Below, piece by piece: positions 20,967-32,004 of a DNA stretch of 64,000 nucleotides. The stretch is from positions 10,408,810-10,472,809 of the forward strand of contig NC_092051.1 in assembly GCF_003086295.3 (NCBI RefSeq), in the 5' to 3' direction. The position numbers and the translations under genes were made by a program. Numbering within the stretch: position 1 is the first letter of the stretch; the number at the start of each line of letters is the position of its first letter. This DNA comes from Arachis hypogaea. Lineage: Eukaryota > Streptophyta > Magnoliopsida > Fabales > Fabaceae. Below the pieces are notes generated by a model, which was given only the letters and a program-made list of their open reading frames with translations, was not told the DNA's origin and did not search any database.

Positions 20967-21899
20967 TCACAAGATCTTGAACATGGTTCGTAAGTGTTTT
21001 ACATGTTCCTCCAAGGTATTACCATAGACAACAATGTCATCCAAGTAAACCACTATAAACCGATCAAGATAAGGTAGAAAGATCTCTTTCATCAAGGTAC
21101 AGAAGGTCACAGGAGCATTGGTCAAGCCAAAAGGCATCACCAACCACTCATATGATCCATACCTCGTGACACACGTGGTCTTAGACTCATCACCATCGGC
21201 AATCCTCACTTGGTGATATCCTGACTTCAAATCCAGCTTTGAGAACCACTTGGCTCTACCAAGTTGATCAAACAAATCGGCTATCAAAGGAATAGGGTAT
21301 TTGTTCTTGATGATTACCTTGTTAAGTGCTTCATAGTCGATGCATAGTCTCAATGAACCATCATGCTTCTTTTGGAACAAGACTAGTGCGCCATAAGGTG
21401 CCTTCGATGGACGGATGAACCCAACATCTAGCAAATTCTTGAGTTGCTTCTTCAAATCCTCAAGTTCTGGCGGTGCCATCCTATAAGGTGCTGAGGCAGG
21501 CAGCTTTACTCCGGACTCAAATCCAATTTTGTGGTCCACCTTCCTCCTAGGTGGTAGTTGTTTTAGTAACTCGGGAGGCATCACATCCTTATTTTCTTCA
21601 AGAACTTCCTTAATTTCGGGAGGAACGTCTTCTCTTTCAGATGTTGACTCCTCTTGTAATAGAGCCAAATATGTAATCTCTCCCATCTTGAACCCTTTCT
21701 TGAGTTGCATAGCAAAGAGTATCGGTAGTCCTCCAACTTTAGAGACTGTAGGGACCATACATGGAGACCCTTTCTCCATGACGCATACTATGTCGTAGTA
21801 TGGCATAGGTATTATATTTGCCTTCCTTTGCAAATCGAGCCTGATGACTATTTTAAAATTGTCCATGAGTGCTACTGAGAAATCCACAAGACCTTCCAA
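20967..21899 (-). pseudogene. Chromovirus reverse transcriptase
   Basis: A 310-codon open frame covers the RT core: [90 protein letters not shown] and the catalytic box YLDDIV. It is the best-preserved domain of the element. The frame breaks just after KHLRTMF, before the connection to RNase H. Confidence 0.92.
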
Positions 21900-22249
21900 G
21901 AACCAAGAGTCATCTCGACCCCTTTTGCTACTACTCCCTTAAGGGGTTCACCCTTGGTATTCACGGGTTTGAACCAGCTATTCTTTTTTGTGATCTTCAA
22001 CCCAAGCCTCCTTGCTTCATCAGGCGTGATGAAGTTGTGTGTAGTGCCAGTGTCGATCATACCCATGACGGGTTTTTCATTAATAAAGGCTTTGACATAC
22101 ATCAAGCCTTTGTTTTCTGTAGTCCTTGTCTCTTTTCCCTTCACAGCATTCATGTGTTGGATAGATCCAACACACTCAGTTACTTGATATTGAGCCTCTC
22201 GTTCCTCGGCGATAGATGCCAGAGTCCCTAACTTAGGGCAGTCCTTCAT
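21872..22249 (-). pseudogene. Chromovirus aspartic protease
   Basis: The frame includes the end of the zinc knuckle (MKDCPKLG) and the protease with catalytic triplet in GMIDTGTTHNFITPDEARRL; the Asp-Thr-Gly codons are at 22054-22046. It then runs to a stop shortly before the RT frame, so a frameshift separates protease and RT. Confidence 0.8.
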
Positions 22250-23292
22250 TTGGTGTGGTCCCTAGCACACAAAGCATCCTCCTTTGGGCACGAAAGCCTT
22301 TTTATTTTCCTTGTACTCTTTCTTTGAAGAGTATTTTCCTTCCTTCTTAGTTGAGAAACTCTTCCCTTTGTCTCCCCCACCTTTAGTAGAACTAGGGTTA
22401 GAGGAAGACTTGGGATTCGAGTCCCCCTAATGATACCTAGTGAGTGATTCGGCCACCACGATGGCTTCATCAACATCCTTAACATTCCTTCTTTGTAGTT
22501 CTTGCTTTGTCCAAGGTTGGAGTCCATCAATGAAGAAGAACAATGCATCCTCTGATGCTACGTTGGGGATTTGAAGCGTGAGAGTAGTGAACTCCTTTAC
22601 GTAGTCGCTAATCGTACTCTTGTGTTTCAACTCCCTCAACTTCTTCCTTGCTTCATAAACCACATTCTCAGGGAAGAATTGTCTTTTCAACTCCCTTTTG
22701 AAATCTTCCGATATGGCTATGTTGCAAGTACCCTTTTTCATAGCACACTTTCTCCTCCACCACAAAGTAGCATTATCAAAAAGATAGGGGGCTGCAGTGT
22801 GTACCTTTATTGTTTCTTCGACCACCCCTTGGCCTTCAAAGTACCTCTCCATTTGCCATAGGAAGTTCTCCACCTCTCGAGCATCCCTCGCACCCTTGAA
22901 CTCCTTTGGCTTTGCGAGATCAATCTTTGTCGTCTCCCTTATAATGATTGGTCGAGATTTCGCCTCCTCAAACCAAACTCGAACTTCCTCAAATAACTTC
23001 AAGGAATTCTCAAGCTTCTCTTCAATTTGGAGCATGCTTTCTTTGAAAGCTTCTAGTTCTCCTAACACATGAGCCTCAAGAGTCTCCTTGTCATGTTCTT
23101 CCTTTGGAAGCGCTCATCCATAGAGGATAGAACATTCTCCAACATAGAAACTCTCTCTTTTAAGAAGTTAGAGTTCTTACCTCTAGCCTCACTTGAAGAG
23201 CGCACCATCTTGCTTCCCCATTGAGAAGGAATAGTATCCCTTCCCCTTTGAGACTCAACATACTCCACGGTTACACTAGAAGCCATACCCAC
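22246..23292 (-). pseudogene. Chromovirus gag, broken
   Basis: The first frame (23292-23062) has a coiled-coil-like N-terminus. A frameshift near 23065 leads into the gag domain to 22427 (VENFLWQMERYFEGQG, ATLWWRRKCAMKKG, LKRQFFPENVVYEARKKLRE). After an in-frame TAG comes a Lys/Ser-rich linker and a zinc knuckle of the form C-x2-C-x3-H-x4-C around 22270-22240, itself interrupted by a stop directly after its second Cys. Gag would package the RNA. Confidence 0.82.
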
Positions 23293-23320
23293 AAACCATT
23301 TGTGCTCCCTCTCGAACCTT

Positions 23321-23332
23321 GCTCTGATGTCA
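23321..23332 (-). other. Primer-binding site of the chromovirus (initiator Met tRNA type)
   Basis: Minus-strand TGACATCAGAGC lies three bases after the 5' LTR end. It matches the usual initiator-Met site TGGTATCAGAGC at 10 of 12 positions. Confidence 0.7.
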
Positions 23333-23335
23333 AAT

Positions 23336-23888
23336 TGTCACGGCCTTGGACACACACTCCAACGCTACCGTGCCAGCACTCGAACTTACTCAACCTCTTA
23401 AGTTAAGACCAAGTCAGCCTCACCCTCAATACTTAGCAAGAAATCTAAGTACACAAGAGAATACAAGAGAAAGGAAGCTTTGGTGGAAAGAACACTTTAT
23501 TACTCGAGTGTTTTTTTTTTTACAAATGACTCGCACACACGACTCACACTAACTCTCACCTTCTATTTATAGTCATCCACCTCCTCAATGGATGGTTAGG
23601 ATTAAATCTAATCAACAGTCCAGATTAACTATCTAGAACTTTTATTATAAATATTTATCATACCACAACTTTCTAAATACTTCTGAATTATTCCATACTA
23701 CTATTCATATTTTCATATACATCCACACTCTTCTAGAGTACTCTATGACCTTCCAGAGTCTTTTAAAACTTTTTAGAGTATCTTCTAGGATATTTTATAA
23801 CGTTCCGAAACCATTTATAACATTCTCAAACGCTCTAAAAAATTATACAAATACCATTAAATCTAACATTCTAAAATTTAGAGTGACA
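23336..23888 (-). repeat. 5' LTR of the chromovirus
   Basis: On the minus strand it starts TGTCACTCTAAATTTTAGAA at 23888 and ends GGCCGTGACA at 23336, about 553 bp. A TATA box (CTATAAATAG on the minus strand, 23572-23563) sits mid-LTR. About 290 bp of its start is matched by the partial LTR at 18475-18762. Confidence 0.85.
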
Positions 23889-24042
23889 CTAAAACCTAGT
23901 TTGCGTACCACGTTCTCGTTAGTGATTGGTAATCCTTGTTTAATTAAACAAAAAAAAGAAAAAAACGTACTCGGGTTATTTATAACACTAGCTTAATTAG
24001 CTATGGTTCCTTAATTTTTGGGTCTGGGTCACATCCACAATT

Positions 24043-25253
24043 TTGTATAATGTTCATTGTATATATGAATCATCGTCTCAAAGATTGATGATGATAGATG
24101 AACTATGTATGAAGGTTATTTTGAAACAATGACATGGATAACATTGGTTCTAGCAGCAAATTAAATTAAAGTAATTACCCTCAAAGCGCAATATCAACAA
24201 TTTCCTACCAAATTCAGTTGGAATCACCCTCTGTTGAGCTTTATTCTCATCCTCCTCCACCGACAAACTAACACAAGATAATTTAGTCGTAATTAAAAAT
24301 ATTATTTATATATTAAAATCAGTCAATATATTTATGTATAAATATATATATTGTTTAATTTATTTTTAATATATATTTATATTCTAATATATATTTTATA
24401 TTAATAATTAATTTTAATAACTAATTTTAATCTACACTTAGTATTATTCAATAATAACAATATATATACACTAAGGACTATAAAGTTACATTGTATGATG
24501 CATGCTACAATACTAACATATGAAATATCGCAAATACTTCAATATGATTTTATAATTTTTTTTATATAAGGATGCTTTTTTTTAATTATTAGATAATAAA
24601 TTATATAATTTAATTTTAATATATTATAAAAATATTTTTTTATTTAAAAATATTGCTATTTTTTTTAAATTATTGTTTTTTTTTTATAAATCACGTTTTT
24701 AAAATGAGACTAAATAAATATTATCATAACATCTTTATTGGACTAAGTATCATGAAATAAACCCTAAATTAATTGAACACCAATTAATCAACTTGTTTAT
24801 GCCAACAACCAGCCTTTTTTCTTTCTTTCTATATCAAGATTATTAAAACAAAAAAAATTGACTCTAAGTCATGCCTTATTAGCACTAGTACAATACTAAT
24901 ACTCAGTTATCAAGATATATACATCTTTGTTAATTTCTTTTAATTATTTTGAAGTTTACCACCACGTTCAGTTCAACCATTATTATTGTTAACTATGATC
25001 TTTTTGAAATTGAAGATTCTTTCTTTCTTTCTTTCTTTGACTTGAATTGAATTAAAAAATTACATGTAAGACTTGACTTAGCTAACGATTAGGATCAATT
25101 TAAAGATGATATGATTATATGATTAGTAGTGTTAGCTTCATCTTCTTTTAGGAATAAAGTAATTACTGCAAATGATATATAACTAGAATGGGAATGCTAG
25201 TAATATTGATGAATTATTAATTAATCATACATGATTATATTAAATACAATCAT
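24043..25253. repeat. Member A of a diverged 1.2-kb direct duplication
   Basis: It matches 28919-30167 over its whole length, roughly 90% by eye with many small indels, in the same orientation. Sharp starts (TTGTATAATGTTCATTG) and ends (ATATTAAATACAAT) are seen in both. It is mostly noncoding AT-rich sequence and includes the 82-base exon-like block listed below. Confidence 0.85.
24179..24260 (-). other. Exon-like conserved block, member A
   Basis: On the minus strand an 82-base open segment reads VEEDENKAQQRVIPTEFGRK then LLILRFE, and is followed by a GTAATT donor. The twin at 29067-29148 differs at only two bases, both synonymous, though the flanks differ more. In this member the acceptor position reads TCG instead of TAG. 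I do not recognise the protein. Confidence 0.4.
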
Positions 25254-25936
25254 ATAATATGTTTATAAAAAATCAATTTAAATCAATTATATATATATAG
25301 TAATTAATTTAGTGATCGAATTTTATTGTGCATCTAACAGTTTTATAATTTATATTTTAATTTTATAATAATAGCGGTCAACATATAATTATGCAATCAT
25401 GTTATAAATATACTAAAAATCAATCCCTAATTAACTATCTTATATAGAAATACAAATTTTACGTTTTATAAAATAAATTTATTACAATGTTCGTAAATAA
25501 ATTTGATTATTCGGATAACTAATTATTTAATTAAAAAAAATACATCTACATATACAAATATATAAGAATTGATTTTTAGTGTAGAGAGTACATTGTTATA
25601 AAAAATATTTTGTAAAAACATTAAATTGCTTTTTTAAAAAAATTAGTTTGTGAATTTAAATTAGTTCTTTATTTTTTAATTTTCAAAATTTAAAATTTTG
25701 TTTCGTCAAAGGTGATTAAACCAATAAAATTACAACAGGGATTATAAATTAAATTAATTTAAATTATATTTCAAATTATAATAGTTTAAGAAAAGAAATT
25801 TTGCAAATACTATTGAATAATTAGAAATAATAATTAAACAATCAAATAAGATGTGAGTATTATAATGTGAATCTAAAACAATTGAATAGAAAATTGCTAT
25901 TAATAAAAAAATATCAAATGAAATGATTTCCTAAAA
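25254..25936. other. AT-rich 3' flank of the F-box gene
   Basis: Very AT-rich with no coding sequence; it probably includes the 3' untranslated region of the minus-strand F-box gene. AATAAA-like strings on the minus strand are too frequent to choose a polyadenylation signal. Confidence 0.4.
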
Positions 25937-27231
25937 CTAATAGAACCTCAATTTTGGGTAATTCAGTGAGTAAATATTATACACCTCCACATTATCTCCA
26001 ATGATAATATTCTTTAGTGGGATAAGAGTAGGAACGAGACCAAAAATTTGAATGTTGTCATTATAGTGAATACGAAAAATGCTATATTCTTTGTTTTCAC
26101 GATCATGGAAGGCAAGGTAATCATGAGACGTGGTTAATGAAGAATTAATATTTCCGTCAGAACTTACGAAAATGGGAGTCCAAGATTCTCCAACTCCATA
26201 TCTTTTCATCATCCATATTGTGATTGGCTCATTAAAATATATAATGCAAAGAAAACCCCTGAATTCATATATGTCAACTCTTGGACCCTCATCGCTCGGT
26301 ATAGAAAAGGATTGGAACCTCTCCTTGTCGAAATCGAAAGCCCATATCGACGCATTGCCATCAACATCGTTACCAATCCAATGAAGTGTCCCATTTAAAT
26401 AAACAGCAGATCTCGATATAGATATCAAATTCTTGGGATAATCCACCTCAATATTTATCCATGTTGTCGATATTCCAACTCTGAGCATTTCAACAACCAT
26501 AGGATGATCATGTTTAAAGATAAGGATTCTCATTACCTTGTATTGGTTTGTTTTTGGGTGAAAACCAAAACCTCGAGATATTTCGCACTCGCAGGGTTTT
26601 AGGATTGGAGGGTGTTTTGGAAGTCTTATGAACTCACCTGTTATTGGGTTGCAAACAAGTGAAATGTCTATATTATTTGACCAACTCAAATAAAAAAGAC
26701 CATTACAAATACGCACATCCACATGCACATTAGCATAAACTTTTGTATCAATGAGAGGCATGTTCACATTAGCATAAACTTTTGTACCAAGGAGAGGAAT
26801 TTCAAATTTAGGATCAAGTTTTATACTGCTGCTATTGGGTTTTAGGACCTCAAACACACCGCTGAAGAATGGATTGTTTTTCCTTTCATGCCATTCAATT
26901 CGGTCATATTCAACAAGGTGAAAGAATCTTGAATGCTTGCGTCGGATCATCAGGGCAGGAAGTGTATAAGTAAGGAGTAACTTGGCAAAGTTTGGATTAG
27001 AAATCAATGTGTTCCAATGCTTGCAAACACATCTACAAATCAGAACAGACTTTATGGGAAGTCTAACAAAAATATCGGTAATTATATCGGCTGGAAGACC
27101 GGCAAAATAAGACTTTTGTAGTTGGAGTTTCCTGACAATTAAGTAAAGAATAATTTAGAAGAAGAGATACAAAAAATTCACGGCGTTGTTTTGTGTTACT
27201 CCATGAAAAAATAAAATATGACTTACCTCAT
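25937..27231 (-). CDS. F-box protein with F-box-associated (FBA) domain, intact
   Basis: The protein would act as a substrate-recruiting subunit of an SCF ubiquitin ligase. The coding sequence is 27231-27227 plus 27131-25937, with a 95-base GTAAGT...CAG intron. The join gives exactly 399 codons and a stop, which supports the tiny first exon with ATG-AG. The F-box is at about residues 14-55 (LPADIITDIFVRLPIKSVLI, CRCVCKHWNTLI). The FBA region follows: CNPITGEFIRLPK, RGFGFHPKTNQYKVMRI, VYLNGTLHWIGND and IWAFDFDKERFQSFSIP. An internal repeat TKVYANV occurs at residues 118-124 and 131-137. Such genes form large, fast-evolving plant families, so the substrate cannot be named. Confidence 0.88.
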
Positions 27232-28391
27232 CCACCGCACAAAGAAGGATTGGAAAAGGAATTTGATCATTTTACCGGTACTCTCGCGTGACAATGATTG
27301 TTGGGAGAAGTTAGGCACCCAAGTGAAATTGATGCTTTCAAAGGGAAGTTTACTGATTTTTATAACCTAGATTAATGTGAAAATCAGCTACTACTTTTAG
27401 AGAAAGTACGTGGAGCTAATGATTTTAATCGGCTTAAAAAGGAATGTATTTCAAAAATTAAAAAAGAGATTTTTAATTAATTATTCAATAATTACTTAAA
27501 TTCAGATTTTGAAATTTAAAAAATTAAGATTAGTAGTTAAACTCATTTACACTACATATAATCTCTATACTCAAATCTTAACAGAGTTGTCATCCTCCGT
27601 CTGCTATTTATACTTGCTCTGCGCCTCATAGTCCCCCTCAAGATTGCAAAAAACCGAACCATTCAATGAACTGATAGAGTAACTGGTTCAATAATTTAAA
27701 GGTTTAATCGAGATTTAACTGAAATTTAATTAGTTTAATTAAATATATAATAAAATTATTAAAAATTTAATATATAATTTTAAATATTTAAATTTAATAA
27801 ATTTTAAGTTAATAAAATTTAAAACTATAGTTAAAAATTAACAAATTACTTCAGCCATCAAATTTTATAACTAACAAAAATTAAAATAAACAAAAATGAC
27901 AAATCAAAATTTAGAAAAATAAACATATTTATCTCAGAATTTTTAAAAATTTCATACTCCACCACAGCACATTAATTCAGAAATGATAAATAGATAAAAT
28001 ATATATTATAGATATTGTGAACTAATATAATATAAAATATTAATTCAATTATTGTGAAAAAAAATTCTTAAAATATGAATTGGATAACAAACTAATATTT
28101 TTATTAGTTTTGTTATTTTTATTAGTTTTTATTTTGTTATAAAGTGAACAATAAATAAATTTAGAATTCTTTAATCTCTCTTGTACTTTTTTATTTCTAA
28201 TATTTAATTATATTTTTATCTTTATAGTAATAATAATAATAATAGTAATACAAATACAAATAGAATTATGTTCTGTGAGAATTTTGTACGAGAGTGTGTG
28301 TGAAACTGTGAATCCGAGTGCATGAAAAGTCAACTTTGTGAGTGATTACACAATGTCTACGTGAGAAAGAAAGGAAGAGAGAGATTTGAAT
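27232..28391. other. Upstream flank of the F-box gene and AT-rich DNA
   Basis: The first ~180 bases are the 5' flank or leader of the minus-strand F-box gene. The 36.6-kb copy 2 follows this sequence to 27412, where the window ends. The rest is AT-rich, with a dispersed repeat at 27648-27730 and nothing else recognised. Confidence 0.45.
27648..27730. repeat. Dispersed AACCGAACC-type repeat end
   Basis: Reads AAACCGAACCATTCAATGAA, then TAACTGGTTCAA and GGTTTAATCGAGATTT. It resembles the repeat at 6352-6458 in reverse sense. Confidence 0.4.
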
Positions 28392-28566
28392 CCACCTATT
28401 AATGTGGAGGAGGACTTGGTGATATTAGAGGAAGAGGATGTTAAAGAAGGGTTTTGGCATTGGAATATTAGAAGGAGTGTTTATCGCAATTTGAAATCAT
28501 CCTGAAACTTTTCGGATCAAGTCACATGAGGACAAGGTTTTTCAGTTTTTCTTTGTAAAGAGGCTG
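28392..28566 (+). pseudogene. LINE (L1-type) ORF1 relic, DUF4283-like
   Basis: In shifting frames one reads VEEDLVILEEEDVKEG, then GILEGVF, a stop where the family has Trp, then NHPETFRIKSHEDKVFQFFF. This order is typical of the DUF4283 domain near the start of plant L1 ORF1 or related zinc-knuckle proteins. It is too short and damaged to be functional. Confidence 0.5.
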
Positions 28567-28918
28567 ATCTCAAATAATTAATTTTAAAATTTATTGCCTA
28601 AAAAATCATCTTAAATTATGAATTTAATTGTGTAACTTTTTTTATATTGCATCAAAATTAAACTCTTATATCTATTGTTTTTAAAATTATTTATATTATG
28701 AATGTGTAAAATAATTTTTTCTGATTTAATAATATATAATTAAATGCATATGCATGCAAAATAACTTTAGACTAATAATTTGTGAAAATTAAATACATAT
28801 TAAAAAATCAAAATAAAATTTAGAATAATGATGATAACTTAAATCTATTATAATGCTTCTAATTTTTTTTTATAACAGCTGCAATATCCCTTTGTTTATG
28901 TCCAACACTAATTAGACT
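28567..28918. other. AT-rich DNA
   Basis: No feature recognised between the LINE relic and member B of the 1.2-kb duplication. Confidence 0.4.
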
Positions 28919-30167
28919 TTGTATAATGTTCATTGTATGTATGAATCATCATCTCAAATATTGATGATGATGATGATAATGATAGATGAACTATGTATGA
29001 AGGTTATTTTGAAACAATGACATGGATAACATTGGTTTTAGTAGCAAATTAAATTAAAGTACTTACCCTCAAAGCGCAATATCAACAATTTCCTACCAAA
29101 TTCTGTTGGAATCACTCTCTGTTGAGCTTTATTCTCATCCTCCTCCACCTACAAATTAAACCAACACAAGATAATTTAATCGTAACCAAAAATGTTATTT
29201 ATCTACTAAAATTAACTACTAATGTATTAATATATAAATACATATATTATTTAATTTATTTTTAATGTATATTTATATTTTTTCATATATTTTATATTAG
29301 TAGCTAATTTTAATTAGTGACTAATTTTAATATACACCTAATATAATTCAATAATAACAATATATATACACTAAGAACTAGAAAGTTACATTGTGTGATC
29401 CATGCTACAATACTAGCATATAAAATATCCTAAACACTTCAATAAAATTTTATCATCCTTTTTATATGAAAATGTTTTTTTTTTTATTATTAGATGATAA
29501 ATTATAGAATTTAATTTTAATATATTATAAAAATATTATTTTTATTTAAAAATATTACTATTTTTTAAATTGTTACATTTTTTCTTATAAATCACGTTTT
29601 TAAAATGAGGCTAAATAAATATTATCATAAAAAATATTTTAGATATTTTTATTGGATTAGACATCATAAAATAAATCCTAAATTAATTGAACACCAATTA
29701 ATCAACTTTTTTATGCCAACAACCAGCCTTTTTTCTTTCTTCCTACATCAAGATTATTAAAACAAAAAAAATTTGACTCTAAGCCATGTCTTATTAGCAC
29801 TAGTACAATACTAATACTCAATTATCAAGATACATCTTTATTAATTTTCTTTAATTATTTTGAAGCTTGCCGCCACGTTCAGTTCAACCATTATTATTGT
29901 TAACTATGATCTTTTTGAAATTGAAGATTTTTTCTCTCTTTCTTTTTTTCTTTGACTTAATTAAATTAAGAAACTACACTTAAGACTCGACTTAGCTAAC
30001 GATTAGGATCAATTTGAAGATGATATGATTATATAATTAGTAGTATTAGCTTCATCTTTTAGGAATGAAGTAATTACTGTAAATGATATATAACTAGAAT
30101 GCAAATGCTAATAATATTGGTGAATTATTAATTAATCATACACGATTATATTAAATACAATTATATC
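28919..30167. repeat. Member B of the diverged 1.2-kb direct duplication
   Basis: Second member of the pair with 24043-25253. It ends at ATATTAAATACAATTATA, directly at the left edge of the element with inverted Helitron-like ends, so that insertion may define its right limit. A TGA(TGA)n stretch near 28962 is expanded relative to member A. Confidence 0.85.
29067..29148 (-). other. Exon-like conserved block, member B
   Basis: Same 82-base open segment as at 24179-24260, but here with both splice signals intact: TTTAATTTGTAG before and GTAAGTAC after. The two differences from member A (AGG/AGA and ACT/ACA) are synonymous. It may be one exon of a short unrecognised gene. Confidence 0.45.
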
Positions 30168-31355
30168 TATTTATTCTATTATATAAAAATTGAGTTTCTA
30201 CATTTGATAATGGAATTGATGTGGCATATTTTTTATAGTATTTTTTAATTTATTTTTTAACTAATTAAATATAATTTATTACAATAAATTAATTATATCA
30301 ACTAATTGATTTGATTAGATATTAAAGTATTATACAATTTAAAATTAGGAAAATTTACCAAAATAAAACATTTAGCTTTCAAAATTACAAAAATGCAATT
30401 TTTGCAGTTTGGATACAAAAATGCAACTTTATATAAATCTATGTAAACCGTGAAAGGGGTGCTACAGATTAAAATACGTGTAAACCGCTGGAGGGGTTCC
30501 ACGGTTTACGTTGACGAAGCTTTTGGGAAGAACTCGTGGCAGAATTCCACAGTTTTGTGAAGATGCAAAAAAGTAAGTGAGTGATGTGATAGTAGAATAT
30601 CATTTTTATTTCAGTAACAAGTGTAATTACCGGTGTCATGCATGTGATAAGATTGAAATTATAATTTTAAATTATTTTTTAAAAATTAATTTAAATTATA
30701 ATAATTTGATTAATAAAAAAGTAATATGTTATGCATTGTTTGGTTTTTTTAATCTAGTGTTAATTGGATTAACTCTAAAATAGTTATTAATCGATTTTAA
30801 TAATCTACTTTCTTCCATAAATCAGACATATATACTGAATGTGATCATAAATAATATAGTAATAGTCAAATCCACCAACAAATATATTGGCTATTATCAC
30901 ACTATAAAATAAATTAAATATAAAAGCTATTAGCACTTATAAATCTATAAAATTGCACTGTTTTTGATTCGTGAAAAGGTTTGCTTATCAAATAAACTAA
31001 TTAAATAAATGGTATTAAGAAAAATAAACTAATTAAATTAATTCATATATTTCGTTATCATATTTATTATTTATTAAATAATTTGATATTTACTCCAATC
31101 AAATCAAATAATTAATATAATTAACTAAATTAATTAATTGATATAATTAATTATAATTAATCAATTCATATAAATTATAATAAATGGTAAGATTTGAATG
31201 TGTAATCAAATTAATTAATTGATATAATTAATTAATTATAATTGATTTGCTTTAACGAATTAAATAAAATAAATAAGGAAACACCTCAAAAGCATGCCAT
31301 ATCAATTTCATCATTAAGTGCAAAAATCTTATTTTTATATAATAGAATAAATAGA
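30166..31355. mobile_element. AT-rich element bounded by inverted Helitron-like ends
   Basis: The left edge TCTATTTATTCTATTATATA is repeated exactly on the minus strand ending at 31355. Similarity continues inward about 60 bases to GAATTGATGTGGCAT on the left and GAAATTGATATGGCAT on the right. TC starts followed by TATTATATAAAA and a TGATGTGGCA block resemble plant Helitron 5' termini. Here two such ends face each other. It may be a TIR element, a foldback, or two nested Helitron ends. No coding sequence. Confidence 0.5.
30340..30545. repeat. Dispersed GTAAACCG repeat
   Basis: Contains GTAAACCGTGAAAGGGGTGC, GTAAACCGCTGGAGGGGTTC and CCACGGTTTACG, related motifs in direct and inverted sense, preceded by AAAATGCAATTTTTGCAG. 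Looks like part of a dispersed repeat nested in the inverted-end element. Confidence 0.45.
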
Positions 31356-31526
31356 ATAGATAGACAATAAATATATTTTCTTAAATTAGTATAATTATGT
31401 ATTATTTATTAAATATTAATTGTAATATTATAATATAATTATAATAAAGATATTTTTCTAAAATAAATTTATTTAGAAAAATATAAATTGGTTATTAATA
31501 ACTGGTACCATTATCATATAATTATC

Positions 31527-31527
31527 A

Positions 31528-31606
<79 letters not shown>
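31527..31606. repeat. (ATT)n microsatellite
   Basis: About 26 uninterrupted ATT units. Length is likely variable between individuals and error-prone in assembly. Confidence 0.95.
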
Positions 31607-31608
<2 letters not shown>

Positions 31609-32004
31609 AATAATTAAAAATATTTTTGATTGATAATTGATAAGTAGTTTAATAATGTATTAAATATTGATTTTATATAATTATAATAAATATATTTTAT
31701 TAAATTAGTATAATTATCATTATTACTTAAATGCTAATTATAGTATAATTATAATAAAAATATTTTTATAAAATAAATTTAGAAGAGAAAATAGTGTATT
31801 CATTTTGGTGGGAAAATGGATTCATGAGGAATCGACATCTCACTTCCATTAGTGGAGAAAACCCAGTTTTAGTATATTAAGTAGATTTGTCCTTTTATTT
31901 GTTTTACGCTTAAAAAATTGAAAAGATTCTAAAATAATAGTCCAAAATAGGGAGTATATTTGAACTTATTTAAAAGAAAAAGCTGAGTACACTAAGTGCA
32001 TGTT
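31607..32004. other. AT-rich DNA
   Basis: No gene. The blocks AATTATAATAAA-TATTTTA-AAATTAGTATAATTAT seen here resemble those just left of the microsatellite (31365-31470), suggesting the microsatellite lies between two halves of a local AT-rich duplication. Confidence 0.4.

Larger units (their letters stand above)
18475..23888 (-). mobile_element. Ty3/gypsy chromovirus with truncated 3' LTR
   Basis: Minus-strand order is 5' LTR (23888-23336), primer-binding site, gag, protease, RT, RNase H, integrase, chromodomain, polypurine tract and a partial 3' LTR (18762-18475). The RT ([28 protein letters not shown]) and the C-terminal chromodomain place it in the chromovirus branch; the CRM/Galadriel side is my best guess. 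The 3' LTR keeps only ~288 bp of a 553-bp LTR. Many stops and frameshifts are shared by both 36.6-kb copies. The LTRs differ visibly from each other (substitutions and deletions), so the insertion is much older than the tandem duplication. Confidence 0.92.
1..27412 (+). repeat. Copy 1 of a ~36.59-kb direct tandem repeat (visible part)
   Basis: Every landmark in this interval recurs downstream in the same order and strand at an offset of 36587-36591. Examples are the CACTA ends (2531 and 39119), the Tat LTR start (7560 and 44148), the peroxidase ATG (14001 and 50589) and the chromovirus LTR edge (23888 and 60477). The offset shifts only by short indels. The left edge is cut by the window start, so the true beginning of the unit is unknown. 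Confidence 0.97.

Noticed and set aside
21869..22231. Plus-strand 120-codon frame over the chromovirus protease
   Set aside because: Antisense shadow of the protease and gag end.
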